Source: Iodobacter sp. BJB302
GTDB lineage: Bacteria; Pseudomonadota; Gammaproteobacteria; Burkholderiales; Chitinibacteraceae
NCBI RefSeq assembly: GCF_002735645.1
Contig: NZ_PDZG01000025.1
Location: 1 to 56,347, forward strand
Reading direction: 5' to 3'
DNA: 56,347 nucleotides
Below the pieces are notes generated by a model. It worked only from the letters and a program-made list of their open reading frames with translations, was not told the origin of the DNA and ran no database searches. The translations under genes were made by a program, and so were the position numbers. This document shows, piece after piece, positions 1-8,198 of this stretch. Positions within the stretch are counted from its first letter, which is position 1. The number at the start of each line of letters is the position of its first letter.

Positions 1-186
1 TTAAGTAGTCAGATATTCGAATCGAATCTTCCAAATGTGCAGCTCTGCTCGCCATACTTCATGATTAATGAAAAAAAGAAATTATCTATCAATTATCCAT
101 CATTTGACTATAAAGTGAACAGCATTGAGGTCAAACCCCAATTAAGAACATGACATCGGTTTCCAATTTCTTCTTTTTACCTCCCC

Positions 187-699
187 CTATACATGCACCG
201 CCACAGCTCCAGGTATCGGCATCTCCATTTCCTGCACCACCAGCCTGGCCATATCTGACAGCATTTCTATTTCAAAATCCTGCAGTTTTCGGGAGGCTGG
301 GTCGATCAGGCAGAGCGTGCCGAGGTTCATACCATTACTAGCCTTTAATGGCGCACCGGCATAGAAGCGGATTTTTGGCTCGCCGGTGACCAGCGGATTA
401 TCAAAGAAGCGCTCGTCCAGCAAAGCGTCTTCAATCACAAACACCCTATCTTGCAAAATAGCGTGGCCGCAAAAGGAGATATCACGCGGTGTTTCTTTGG
501 CGCCCAGCCCGCAGGCCGATTTGAACCATTGCCGGTTTGTATCTATCAGGCTAACAACAGCAATTTGCACACGAAAAAATGCCGCTGCGGCGCGAGTGAG
601 GTTATCAAAGCGCGCTTCAGGCGGCGTATCCAGAATCAGCAGCTCACGCAGCGTTTCTACGCGCAAGGCCTCATCGGGAGGGAATGCAGGCACCTGCAT
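187..699 (-). CDS. GAF domain-containing protein
   Basis: A soluble protein of about 170 residues made almost entirely of one GAF domain. The N-terminal PPDEALR..ILDTPPEARFD motif and the later DRQWFKS-like segment (here NRQWFKSACG) and SFCGHAI are typical of the GAF proteins found fused to or beside GGDEF and histidine kinase proteins. No output domain follows, so it probably binds a small ligand or acts as a stand-alone sensor; the ligand cannot be read from sequence. I place the start at 699 because an AGGA lies about 8 bases upstream; an in-frame ATG at 732 would add 11 residues. The gene is alone, with family A repeat A1 upstream of it. Fold assignment is firm, role unknown. Confidence 0.8.
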   Translation of the reverse strand: MQVPAFPPDEALRVETLRELLILDTPPEARFDNLTRAAAAFFRVQIAVVSLIDTNRQWFKSACGLGAKETPRDISFCGHAILQDRVFVIEDALLDERFFDNPLVTGEPKIRFYAGAPLKASNGMNLGTLCLIDPASRKLQDFEIEMLSDMARLVVQEMEMPIPGAVAVHV

Positions 700-862
700 A
701 ACGTATCCTGTCTGGCATATAACAGATGCCATTGTACTCTTGAAAGCTGTTGGCTGGTCATGCTTAAGGTGACACCAGGTCGGGAAAAGTGGGTGTTTTC
801 ATAGGGCAGCTACTCGGCCGCACCAGCACACCAAATTAAACCTAATAAGTACGATGCATTTT

Positions 863-1286
863 TAGCGAGGTGGGTGAAGCCCGCGAGCAATCTTGAATAA
901 AGACGCGGGTTTCACCCATATGCTCTAACCAAAGTCAAAAAGAACTTTTTAGTGCCTTCGGCACGTTGATTTTGGAGCGGTAGCCACCGCAGGGGCGTTC
1001 TTTTCTTGAACGGCCAAGAAAAGAACCAAAAGAAGGCCGCCCCACGAAGCACGAAACCCCTCGCTGCGGACAAGCGAGGCGGCGGCTGCGGACAAGCGAG
1101 GCGGCGGCTGCGGGACTCGCTTCGCTCAAACATCCTCGCCGAAACCCCGCCCCGCTTGTTCCTCGCTTCGGCGCGCTTCAAGGGGACTCTAAAAGCCCCG
1201 TGCAAAGAGCGTAGTCACTCGATTTTCGCTGTTTGCTGATGAAAACCAAGGTGGTTAGCGCCCATGAAGTTCTACCCGCTCTACGA
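863..1286. repeat. Family A MITE-like repeat, copy A1
   Basis: Complete copy filling the gap between the GAF gene and metE. Inner terminal inverted repeats are TGCTCTAACCAAA at 921-933 and GTGGTTAGCGCCC at 1251-1263 (imperfect). Outer arms resembling GTAGGGCGGGTGAAACCC extend to about 863 and 1286. It contains the family hairpin GTGCC-TTC-GGCAC near 951-965 and a 12-bp perfect hairpin: GTTCTTTTCTTG at 997-1008, loop 1009-1014, CAAGAAAAGAAC at 1015-1026. The short ORFs across it are not conserved in frame between copies, so I read it as non-coding. This copy carries a small internal duplication (GCGGACAAGCGAGGCGGCG twice near 1066-1106). Confidence 0.85.
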
Positions 1287-1349
1287 TAATTTAATCTTCA
1301 ACTTTTTAGAATCCCCCCGCCCTTTGAGCAGAGGGGCTGCAAAGAGAGC

Positions 1350-3710
1350 TTAGTGGCAGGCACACGCCCCATGCACATGCGGCTTAGCCGGGATGCTGGC
1401 AAAGCTTGGCAGCTGGCCGTGCTCGGCTAAATGCTGACGCGCCTGGCGGGTGGCTTCCAGCATATTGGCAAGGGCCGCTTCGGTTTCCGGCCAGTTGCGG
1501 GTTTTCAGGCCGCAATCCGGGTTCACCCACAAGAGCTCAACCGGCACCACTTCAGCTGCTTTGGCGATCAGGCGCAGCATGTCTTCTACCGGCGGAATGC
1601 GCGGGCTGTGAATATCGTACACACCCGGGCCGACTTCATTTGGATACTTGAAGGTGCCAAAGCCGGTGAGCAATTCCATATCTGAGCGGCTGGTTTCAAT
1701 AGTGATCACGTCTGCATCCATGGCGGCAATGGCGGGCAGAATATCGTTGAATTCCGAATAGCACATATGGGTGTGGATTTGCGTTTGATTGGCCACGCCA
1801 GATGCAGAGATGCGGAATGCCTCGGCAGCCCAGTGCAGATAAGCGGCCCAATCGCTCTTTTTAAGCGGCAAGCCTTCACGGAAAGCGGGCTCATCAATCT
1901 GGATAATGCCGATGCCTGCGGCTTCCAGATCCACCACTTCATCCCGAATCGCCAGGGCAATTTGCTGTGTGGTCACCGAGCGCGGCTGATCATCGCGCAC
2001 AAATGACCATTGCAAGATGGTAACCGGGCCAGTCAGCATGCCTTTCATGGGCTTTTGCGTCAGGCTTTGCGCGTACTGGGTCCACTCTACCGTCATCGGC
2101 GTTGGGCGGCTTACATCGCCGAATAACACTGGCGGTTTAACGCAGCGGCTGCCGTAGCTTTGCACCCAGCCAAACTGAGTAAACGCAAAACCAGATAGCT
2201 GCTCACCAAAGTATTCCACCATATCATTGCGCTCGGCTTCGCCGTGCACCAGCACATCAATACCTAAGGCTTCTTGCTTTTCTACCGCAAGGCGGATTTC
2301 GGCTTGCATCTGTTCTACATAATCGTTTTGCGCCAGCGTGCCTTTTTTAAACGCCGCACGCGCCGCACGGATTTCCTTGGTTTGCGGGAACGAGCCGATG
2401 GTGGTGGTAGGCAATGGCGGCAAATTAAAACGCAGTTTTTGCTCGGCCTGGCGGGTAGCAAACACCGCATGGCGGCGGGCATCGCCCTCGCTCAAGGCTT
2501 GAATACGGGCGCTTACCGCTGGATTATGAATCCGTGGCGATGCCGCGCGTGAGGCGACTTTTGCGGCATTCGCGCTTAGCTCCGCGCTGACATCAGCTCC
2601 ATTCAGGGCGCGTTTTAATACGCTGATTTCTTGTAGTTTTTGCTTAGCAAATGCAAGCCAGCCTTTTAACTCATCATCAAGCTTGGTTTCTTGGACCAAA
2701 TCCACCGGCACATGTAAGAGCGAGCATGAAGCGCTCAGCCAGATATTGCGGCCTTGCAGTGCCTCTACTCGCGCCAGAATTGCGGATAAATCGCTCACCC
2801 AGATATTGCGGCCATCGACCACGCCCAATGATAAAACCTTGCTGGCTGGCCAATTGTTGGCAAACACGTCTAATTGCTGCGGTGCGCGCACCAGATCAAG
2901 ATGTACACCGGCTACCGGCAAATCGCGCAGCAGGGCTGCATGGGCAGCAACCGATTCAAAATAAGTAGCAAGTAAAATTTTAGGGCCGGTATAAGCAAAG
3001 CTGCGATACACCGGCTCAAATGCGGCCAGCCATTCTGCTTCTAAATCTAAGCCCAGAATCGGCTCATCGAGTTGCAACCATTCCACACCTAATTTTGCCA
3101 AGCGCTCAAGGATGAGCGCATAGGCCGCCACAACTTTGGGCAACAGGCTTAGCTTATCAAAACCTGCCGTTTTGGCTTTGGCCAAATAAAGAAAGGTCAG
3201 CGGGCCGGGTAAGACCGCCTTCACCGCGTGCCCAAGGGAGCGTGCTTCTTCAATTTCATAAAAGAACCAATCTACCCCACCGGCAAAAGCAGTGTTTTCA
3301 TCCAGCTCTGGCACCAGATAGTGGTAGTTGGTATCAAACCACTTGGTCATTTCTAAGGCTGGCTGCTCGGCATTGCCACGCGCCAGTTCAAAGTATTGTT
3401 TCAGGCTTAGATCCTTAGGGCTTAAACCACCGACCTCATCAAAACCAAAACGCGCAGGCAAAGCGCCCAATAGCGCGGAGGCATTCAGCATCTGGTCGTA
3501 CCATGCAAAATCTCCCACGGTGACAAAATCCAGATCAGCGTCTTTTTGCCATTGCCAGTGCTGGCGGCGTAAAGCATTACCCGTTTGCGCCAAAGCGCTT
3601 TCATCAATCTCGCCTTTCCAGAATTGCTCAATCGCAAATTTAAGCTCGCGCTGTGCACCAATGCGCGGAAAACCAAGAATATGGGCCTTTGTAGTATGAG
3701 TAGTAGTCAT
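1350..3710 (-). CDS. metE: Cobalamin-independent methionine synthase MetE
   Basis: 5-methyltetrahydropteroyltriglutamate-homocysteine methyltransferase: it transfers the methyl group of methyl-THF polyglutamate to homocysteine in the last step of methionine synthesis, in the cytosol. The 786 residues cover the whole family (about 750-765): N-terminal barrel from [12 protein letters not shown]-terminal catalytic barrel from [10 protein letters not shown]. The zinc ligands are present as H648 and C650 (HMC), E672 (TIETSRSD) and C733 (NPDCGLK), a uniform shift of +7 from the E. coli residues. An AGAGA lies 8 bases before the ATG. It is divergent from metR, which normally activates it, with a MetR-like box 54 bp upstream. 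The C-terminus carries an added His/Cys-rich tail, HVHGACACH, that most homologues I know lack. Confidence 0.98.
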   Translation of the reverse strand: MTTTHTTKAHILGFPRIGAQRELKFAIEQFWKGEIDESALAQTGNALRRQHWQWQKDADLDFVTVGDFAWYDQMLNASALLGALPARFGFDEVGGLSPKDLSLKQYFELARGNAEQPALEMTKWFDTNYHYLVPELDENTAFAGGVDWFFYEIEEARSLGHAVKAVLPGPLTFLYLAKAKTAGFDKLSLLPKVVAAYALILERLAKLGVEWLQLDEPILGLDLEAEWLAAFEPVYRSFAYTGPKILLATYFESVAAHAALLRDLPVAGVHLDLVRAPQQLDVFANNWPASKVLSLGVVDGRNIWVSDLSAILARVEALQGRNIWLSASCSLLHVPVDLVQETKLDDELKGWLAFAKQKLQEISVLKRALNGADVSAELSANAAKVASRAASPRIHNPAVSARIQALSEGDARRHAVFATRQAEQKLRFNLPPLPTTTIGSFPQTKEIRAARAAFKKGTLAQNDYVEQMQAEIRLAVEKQEALGIDVLVHGEAERNDMVEYFGEQLSGFAFTQFGWVQSYGSRCVKPPVLFGDVSRPTPMTVEWTQYAQSLTQKPMKGMLTGPVTILQWSFVRDDQPRSVTTQQIALAIRDEVVDLEAAGIGIIQIDEPAFREGLPLKKSDWAAYLHWAAEAFRISASGVANQTQIHTHMCYSEFNDILPAIAAMDADVITIETSRSDMELLTGFGTFKYPNEVGPGVYDIHSPRIPPVEDMLRLIAKAAEVVPVELLWVNPDCGLKTRNWPETEAALANMLEATRQARQHLAEHGQLPSFASIPAKPHVHGACACH

Positions 3711-3763
3711 CGCAATCTCTGTTTGTCATGAATATGATTTGTATCATGCCAGCGGAGTTGCTA

Positions 3764-3776
3764 TGATTCAAATTCA
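3764..3776 (-). promoter_or_regulatory. Putative MetR box upstream of metE
   Basis: On the minus strand the sequence reads TGAATTTGAATCA, matching the MetR consensus TGAA-N5-TTCA at seven of eight defined positions. It lies 54 bp upstream of the metE ATG, where MetR would be expected to act. Only consensus matching supports it. Confidence 0.5.
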
Positions 3777-3834
3777 TTATTTTCATAACAATGATGAACA
3801 GCTCTCAATAAAAGTAATGTAGTTTACAACGAGC

Positions 3835-4130
3835 AAAACCCAAATCTTGAACCACAGAGGGCACGGAGAACACAGAGGGCCACGGAGAAAACCTAAGTTT
3901 TGTAAAGGAAACCTCAAAGCAGTTATCCCCGAGTGCCGTTATCAGAGATCCAACCAAGACACTAAATTCCCGAACACACACACGGGAATGACGACGTAAC
4001 GCAGTTTCCAAGGATGGGTAGAACCATTTTGCATAACAGCAATAATTAATGGCTTAAGGAAACAGGATTCTGTCTTTCTCCGTGTAACTCCGTGTTCTCT
4101 GTGTGCTCCGTGGTTCAAGATTTGGGTTTT
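3835..4130. repeat. Inverted pair of family B (CCACGGAG) repeats, B1/B1'
   Basis: Two copies of a ~57-base repeat face each other in the metE-metR gap: 3835-3892 reads AAAACCCAAATCTTGAACCA and continues with CACAGAGG/CACGGAG units; 4075-4130 is its near-exact reverse complement. About 180 bases separate them, so the transcript could form a very long hairpin. The interior holds ATTCCC-N12-GGGAAT at 3964-3987. The right arm ends about 20 bases before the metR ATG, so it would be in the metR leader. Confidence 0.85.
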
Positions 4131-4151
4131 CAGTAAGCAAAAAAGGCCACC

Positions 4152-5072
4152 ATGCAATCCTTACTCGAACTTCGCCACCTTAAAACCCTGCTCGCCATTC
4201 GTGAATCGGGCAATCTGACCCGTGCGGCGGAGCGTTTGCACTTGACGCAATCGGCGCTGTCGCATCAGATTCGCCTTTTAGAAGACCACTACGCCCTGCC
4301 GCTGCTGCTGCGTAAATCCAGCCCGCTGAAACTCACCGCAGCAGGGGAAAAACTGGCCCAGCTTGCGGCCGAGTTTTTGCCACGCATCGATCAGGCCGAG
4401 CGGGATATCGCTAAATTAAGAGAAGGCGAAGCGGGCCAGCTGCGTATCGCGGTGGAATGCCACACCTGTTTTGACTGGCTGATGCCGGCGATGGATGACT
4501 TTCGCGGCCACTGGCCGGAAGTCGAGCTGGATATCGTGTCCGGCTTTCATGCCGACCCGGTGCAGCTTTTATTTGAAGACCGTGCCGATCTGGCGATTGT
4601 GTCCGAGGCCGCTGATGAGCCAGGCATCAGCTATCAGCCGCTGTTCAGCTATGAAATGATCGCGCTGATTGCCAAGGATCACCCGCTGGCAACGAAGCCC
4701 TTTTTAAGCGCCGAAGATTTTGCTAATGAAACGCTAATCAGCTACCCCGTGCCGGACGATATGCTGGATTTAATCCGCAAAGTATTAAAGCCCGCAGGCA
4801 TCAACCCCAAGCGCCGCACTACCGAGCTCACCGCCGCCATTTTACAGCTGGTCGCCAGCCGCCGGGGCATCGCCGCCCTGCCCAGCTGGAGCGTGCAGCA
4901 TTATCTGGAGCGCGGCTATGTGGTGGCCAAACCCATCACCGAGCAAGGCCTGACATCCGACCTCTACGCCGCCATCACCCACGCCCAGACCGATACCGCC
5001 TTTGTAAAAGACTTTGTTACCACCACCCGCGAAGTCAGCCGCATCAGCCTGCCGGGGGTGACTTTGTTGTAA
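4152..5072 (+). CDS. metR: LysR-family regulator MetR
   Basis: Transcription activator of methionine genes that uses homocysteine as co-inducer. The 306 residues show the LysR winged helix in the first 60 (LRHLKTLLAIRESGNLTRAAERL, then LTQSALSHQIRLLE) and a periplasmic-binding-like effector domain from about 90 to 300. The divergent position against metE is the classical arrangement and makes MetR rather than another LysR protein very likely. The ATG at 4152 follows AAAAGG; it sits just after a facing pair of family B repeats. Downstream, a 7-bp hairpin (TAATGCA/TGCATTA, 5136-5158) without a clear T tract is the only terminator-like element. Confidence 0.95.
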   Translation: MQSLLELRHLKTLLAIRESGNLTRAAERLHLTQSALSHQIRLLEDHYALPLLLRKSSPLKLTAAGEKLAQLAAEFLPRIDQAERDIAKLREGEAGQLRIAVECHTCFDWLMPAMDDFRGHWPEVELDIVSGFHADPVQLLFEDRADLAIVSEAADEPGISYQPLFSYEMIALIAKDHPLATKPFLSAEDFANETLISYPVPDDMLDLIRKVLKPAGINPKRRTTELTAAILQLVASRRGIAALPSWSVQHYLERGYVVAKPITEQGLTSDLYAAITHAQTDTAFVKDFVTTTREVSRISLPGVTLL

Positions 5073-5394
5073 GCTTTTTAGAGGAGAGTAAGCAGGCGAC
5101 CCGAATCCAGCGAGTGTTAGCTTTTTGCCGTTCGGTAATGCATGCGGTGCTTGCATTATTCACCGATAATGCAATGTGGCGCTTCGCTAAGCCCGTAAAA
5201 TATTGGCCAGCTCCACAACGCTCATTTTTATCCTGAGCAAAAGACTATTCAGCATCACACAAATCATAGAGTGGCACCTGCCCCCCTTCCCCCAGCCTGT
5301 CTTCATATCGCAACAAACATCCTGAAATACCCACAATCTTTTATTCCCAATAAATATATCGGATAAGATACATACATCAAAATACGTATAAAGA
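5073..5394. other. Intergenic region metR to thioredoxin-like gene
   Basis: About 320 bases without a convincing gene. Apart from the hairpin at 5136-5158 the second half is AT-rich and probably holds the promoter of the next gene, but no clear -35/-10 pair was recognised. ORFs on the minus strand here run into the downstream gene and look like shadows. Confidence 0.5.
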
Positions 5395-6924
5395 ATGCTC
5401 ATCGTGAAACTCGCCAACTCCCTTGCTTTGCTCTTGATCAGTGGCAGCACTTTTGCCGCTTCTTCCTCTGCTCCTGCCGGTATCGCATGGGAGCAAGGTG
5501 ATGTGGCTGCGGCTTTTGCCAAAGCCAAAGCCGAGAAAAAGCCGCTGTTTTTATACTGGGGTGCAACATGGTGCCCGCCTTGCAATCAGATTAAAGCCAC
5601 AGTGTTTAATCAGCAGCGCTTTATTGATCGCACCAAACAATTTATTCCGGTGTATATCGATGGCGATAGTGCAGGCGCGCAAAAGCTGGCCAGCCAATTT
5701 AAAGTGCGCGGCTATCCAAGCATGATTTTGTTTAAGCCTGATGGCTCCGAAATCACCCGCCTGCCGGGTGAAGTGGATGCCGATCGCTACCTGAGCACGC
5801 TGGAACTGGGCCTCTCTAATGCACGCCCGGTTAAAGAAACGCTGAGCAGCGCGCTGGCCGGTGGCAAGCTCAGCAGTGATGACTGGCGCTTACTGGCCGA
5901 TTACTCATGGGATTCTGATCAGGCGCAGCTGGTGCCCGAAGATCAGCTGGCTGCAACGCTTAAAACCCTGGCCAAATCTGTACCGGCCACTGAAAGCTAC
6001 GCTTCAACGCATTTGCAGCTGAAAGCCATTGCGCAAGCAGCGGGTGATGAGAAAACAACTGGCCCGGCAGAAGAGCTTGCGCTGGTGCATAAAGTGCTGG
6101 CTGATAAGCAGCAAACGCGCGATAACTTTGATGTGCTCGTCAATAGCGTCACCGAAATTGTCAGCTATTTAAGTAAGGCGCAAACCAGCGAGCGCAGCAA
6201 GTTAAGTGAGGCTTGGAATAAAGCCCTGCAACAACTGGCGCTGGATAAAACGCTATCGGCCAACGATCGCTTAAGCGCACTCACCAGCCAGGTGGCGCTG
6301 GCCAAACTGGATGCAGCCAAAGACAGCAAGCTGGCAGCCCCCATCATTAAAGAAGTGCTTGAACGCGTGGCAGAGGCAGACAAAACCACCACTAATGGCT
6401 ACGAGCGCCAATCGGTGATCAGTACTGCGGCTTACACACTCAGCGAAGCAGGCTTGCTGGATGAATCGGATGTCTTACTTAAAGCCGAGCTAAAACGCTC
6501 GCACGCGCCTTACTACTTTATGCTCTCCTTAGGCTCTAATGCCAAAAAACGCGGCGATAAAACCGCGGCCTTAGGCTGGTATGAAGAAGCGTATAAAAAG
6601 TCCGAAGGCCCGGCCACCCGTGTGCAATGGGGCAGCAGCTATGTAAGCGCACTGGTTGATCTGGCACCGCAAAATGAAGAGCGCATCGAGCAAACAGCGC
6701 AAGGCATTTTGAAAGAAGTCGCCGTCACACCCAATGCCTTTTACGAACGCAGCCGCCGCTCTATTGAAAAAATCGTCAATAAGCTCGCCACTTGGAATAA
6801 AGACAAACAGCACGATGCAGCAGTTGGCCGTGTGCTGACTCAGCTTGATGGTATCTGCAGCAAGCTGCCAGCCAGCGATCCGCAGCGTGGTATTTGCCAG
6901 GACTTACTCAAGCCTAAGGCTTAA
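5395..6924 (+). CDS. Periplasmic thioredoxin-like protein with long C-terminal helical region
   Basis: 509 residues with a signal peptide (about 1-22, cleavage after TFAA) and a thioredoxin fold from about 30 to 145. The active site is WGATWCPPCNQIK, so C60 and C63 form a CPPC redox pair; the cis-Pro region is GYPSMILF. The remaining ~360 residues are Ala/Lys-rich and helical, with TPR-like character (KKRGDKTAALGWYEEAYKKS). It probably reduces or isomerises disulfides or acts as a redox chaperone in the periplasm; the partner is unknown, though dsbD lies 4 kb away. The start is uncertain: ATG 5395 has almost no spacing to AAGA, while GTG 5404 has AAAGA about 10 bases upstream. A strong terminator follows. 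Confidence 0.8.
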   Translation: MLIVKLANSLALLLISGSTFAASSSAPAGIAWEQGDVAAAFAKAKAEKKPLFLYWGATWCPPCNQIKATVFNQQRFIDRTKQFIPVYIDGDSAGAQKLASQFKVRGYPSMILFKPDGSEITRLPGEVDADRYLSTLELGLSNARPVKETLSSALAGGKLSSDDWRLLADYSWDSDQAQLVPEDQLAATLKTLAKSVPATESYASTHLQLKAIAQAAGDEKTTGPAEELALVHKVLADKQQTRDNFDVLVNSVTEIVSYLSKAQTSERSKLSEAWNKALQQLALDKTLSANDRLSALTSQVALAKLDAAKDSKLAAPIIKEVLERVAEADKTTTNGYERQSVISTAAYTLSEAGLLDESDVLLKAELKRSHAPYYFMLSLGSNAKKRGDKTAALGWYEEAYKKSEGPATRVQWGSSYVSALVDLAPQNEERIEQTAQGILKEVAVTPNAFYERSRRSIEKIVNKLATWNKDKQHDAAVGRVLTQLDGICSKLPASDPQRGICQDLLKPKA

Positions 6925-6935
6925 TCCATAGCGAC

Positions 6936-6960
6936 AAAAAGCGGGCACTGCCCGCTTTTT
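6936..6960 (+). terminator. Rho-independent terminator after the thioredoxin-like gene
   Basis: AAAAAGCGGGC-ACT-GCCCGCTTTTT: an 11-bp perfect stem with a 3-base loop ending in a T run, starting 12 bases after the stop codon. The flanking A run means it could work in both directions. Confidence 0.9.
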
Positions 6961-7286
6961 GCTGATGCGTTTTCCACAGGCAGCAACGCCTCCCCCCCCA
7001 AAAAAACACCGGTTCCAGACAAAACTTCTGCTATCCAAGCGGCAATAAGCTTCTGATCTGTTAACTGCAGCAGCGCTCCTTCCTTCCCCCCAAGCTTTTT
7101 CCCTCATTCAGATAATCTGTATTTATTACTCTGCATGACCTGGCACATCGCCAACTGATCACGCGCATAAACGCAAGCCTGCAATTTATCTGTATCACTT
7201 GCCAAGGCGTATCAGGCAAAATCTCCTCAAAACTTCGCAACCTATATCAATCGTATCTGCTTAATCTGCAAGGCATGGAGAGAGGG
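6961..7286. other. Intergenic region before the AraC-GyrI gene
   Basis: No gene. It contains a homopolymer junction at 6992-7006 (eight C followed by seven A) and AT-rich sequence from 7110 to 7270 that presumably includes the promoter. No operator was recognised. Confidence 0.5.
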
Positions 7287-8138
7287 ATGAGAAAACCAAC
7301 GGTAGAGGATTATGGGCGGCGGCTGATGCGGGTGGTCAATACCATCTGGCAAGACCCCACAGCGTCGTATTCAATTGAGCAATTAGCGGGCATTGCGCAT
7401 TTTTCGCCGTTTCATTTTCACCGTATTTATCGTGAAATGATGGGCGAAACGGTCAACGCCACTCAGCTGCGTATGCGTTTGCTGTATGCATCGCGGCAAT
7501 TAGCCCAAGCGAACGATATTCCCTTAATCCGCATTGCTCAGCGTGCGGGATATCAAAGCAGCGCGGCATTTGTGCGCTCTTTTGCTGCCGCGCACGGCAT
7601 GCCACCCGGGGCTTACCGCAGGCAAAGACTCAGCCACATCCATTCTCAAATTAATCAGGAGCTTGGTATGTATAACGTTGAATTTCGTAAACTTGATACG
7701 CCGATTCACTTAGCCGCCAGCCGCCATCATGGCTCTTATCTGAAGATTGGTGAGGCCTTTGCACGGTTGCAATTATCTAAAACAGCACTGCCTGTTGATC
7801 CACAACAAGTGCGCTGGTTTGCCCAATACCATGATGATCCGCAGAGTGTGGCCGAGGCAGAGTTACGCTCTGATGCCTGCGTAGAAATCAAAGCCGGTGG
7901 CGATTTGCCTGATGAGCTGGCACGCACGCAAATCCCCGCCGGGCGTTACGGGGTGATTGAGCATCGTGGCCCCTATAGCGAGCTGCAGCAGGCTTATCAC
8001 TGGCTGTTTGGGGTATGGCTGCCACAAAGCGGCGAGCAGCCTGCCAATGTGCCCGTTATCGAGCAATATCTGAATTTGCCACACAATACCCCGCCTAAAG
8101 ATTTACGTACCGAGATTTGGGTGGCGCTGACAGCGTAA
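7287..8138 (+). CDS. AraC-family regulator with GyrI-like effector domain
   Basis: Transcription regulator of the Rob/SoxS-like type with an added ligand-binding domain. Residues ~10-105 form the paired helix-turn-helix (SIEQLAGIAHFSPFHFHRIY, then the second HTH ending GMPPGAYRR). From about 130 to the end is a GyrI-like domain (YNVEFRKLD..., PAGRYGVIEHRGPY, TEIWVAL), which in this family binds drugs or other small molecules. I choose ATG 7287 because GGAGAGAGGG lies directly upstream; ATG 7275 would add four residues but overlaps that ribosome binding site. Convergent with the TonB receptor gene across a shared terminator. Target genes unknown. Confidence 0.9.
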   Translation: MRKPTVEDYGRRLMRVVNTIWQDPTASYSIEQLAGIAHFSPFHFHRIYREMMGETVNATQLRMRLLYASRQLAQANDIPLIRIAQRAGYQSSAAFVRSFAAAHGMPPGAYRRQRLSHIHSQINQELGMYNVEFRKLDTPIHLAASRHHGSYLKIGEAFARLQLSKTALPVDPQQVRWFAQYHDDPQSVAEAELRSDACVEIKAGGDLPDELARTQIPAGRYGVIEHRGPYSELQQAYHWLFGVWLPQSGEQPANVPVIEQYLNLPHNTPPKDLRTEIWVALTA

Positions 8139-8159
8139 TCAGATTCAATAATGACCCGC

Positions 8160-8187
8160 AAGCAGGCCCAAAGACCTGCTTTTTATT
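8160..8187. terminator. Bidirectional terminator between convergent genes
   Basis: Stem AAGCAGG (8160-8166) / CCTGCTT (8175-8181) followed by TTTTATTTTA on the plus strand. It lies between the stop codons of the AraC-GyrI gene and the TonB receptor. Confidence 0.75.
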
Positions 8188-8198
8188 TTAATGACTCA

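Noticed and set aside
912-1239. Overlapping ORFs in repeat A1 and equivalent ones in other copies (MKHAxARNKRGGVS and NQRAEGTKK peptides)
   Set aside because: The peptides recur but frames break and shift between copies, stops fall at different places, and there are no ribosome sites; they follow from the repeat's GC-rich sequence.
3711-3830. Cobalamin or SAM riboswitch upstream of metE
   Set aside because: No B12-box or SAM-type stems are visible in the short leader; a MetR box explains control better.
3835-4130. CRISPR array from regularly spaced CACGGAG units
   Set aside because: The units are ~9 bases with no unique spacers; it is one imperfect tandem motif in facing copies, and no cas genes are present.
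5187-5585. Minus-strand ORF of 132 residues
   Set aside because: It overlaps the signal-peptide region of a convincing plus-strand gene and shows no recognisable motif or ribosome site.
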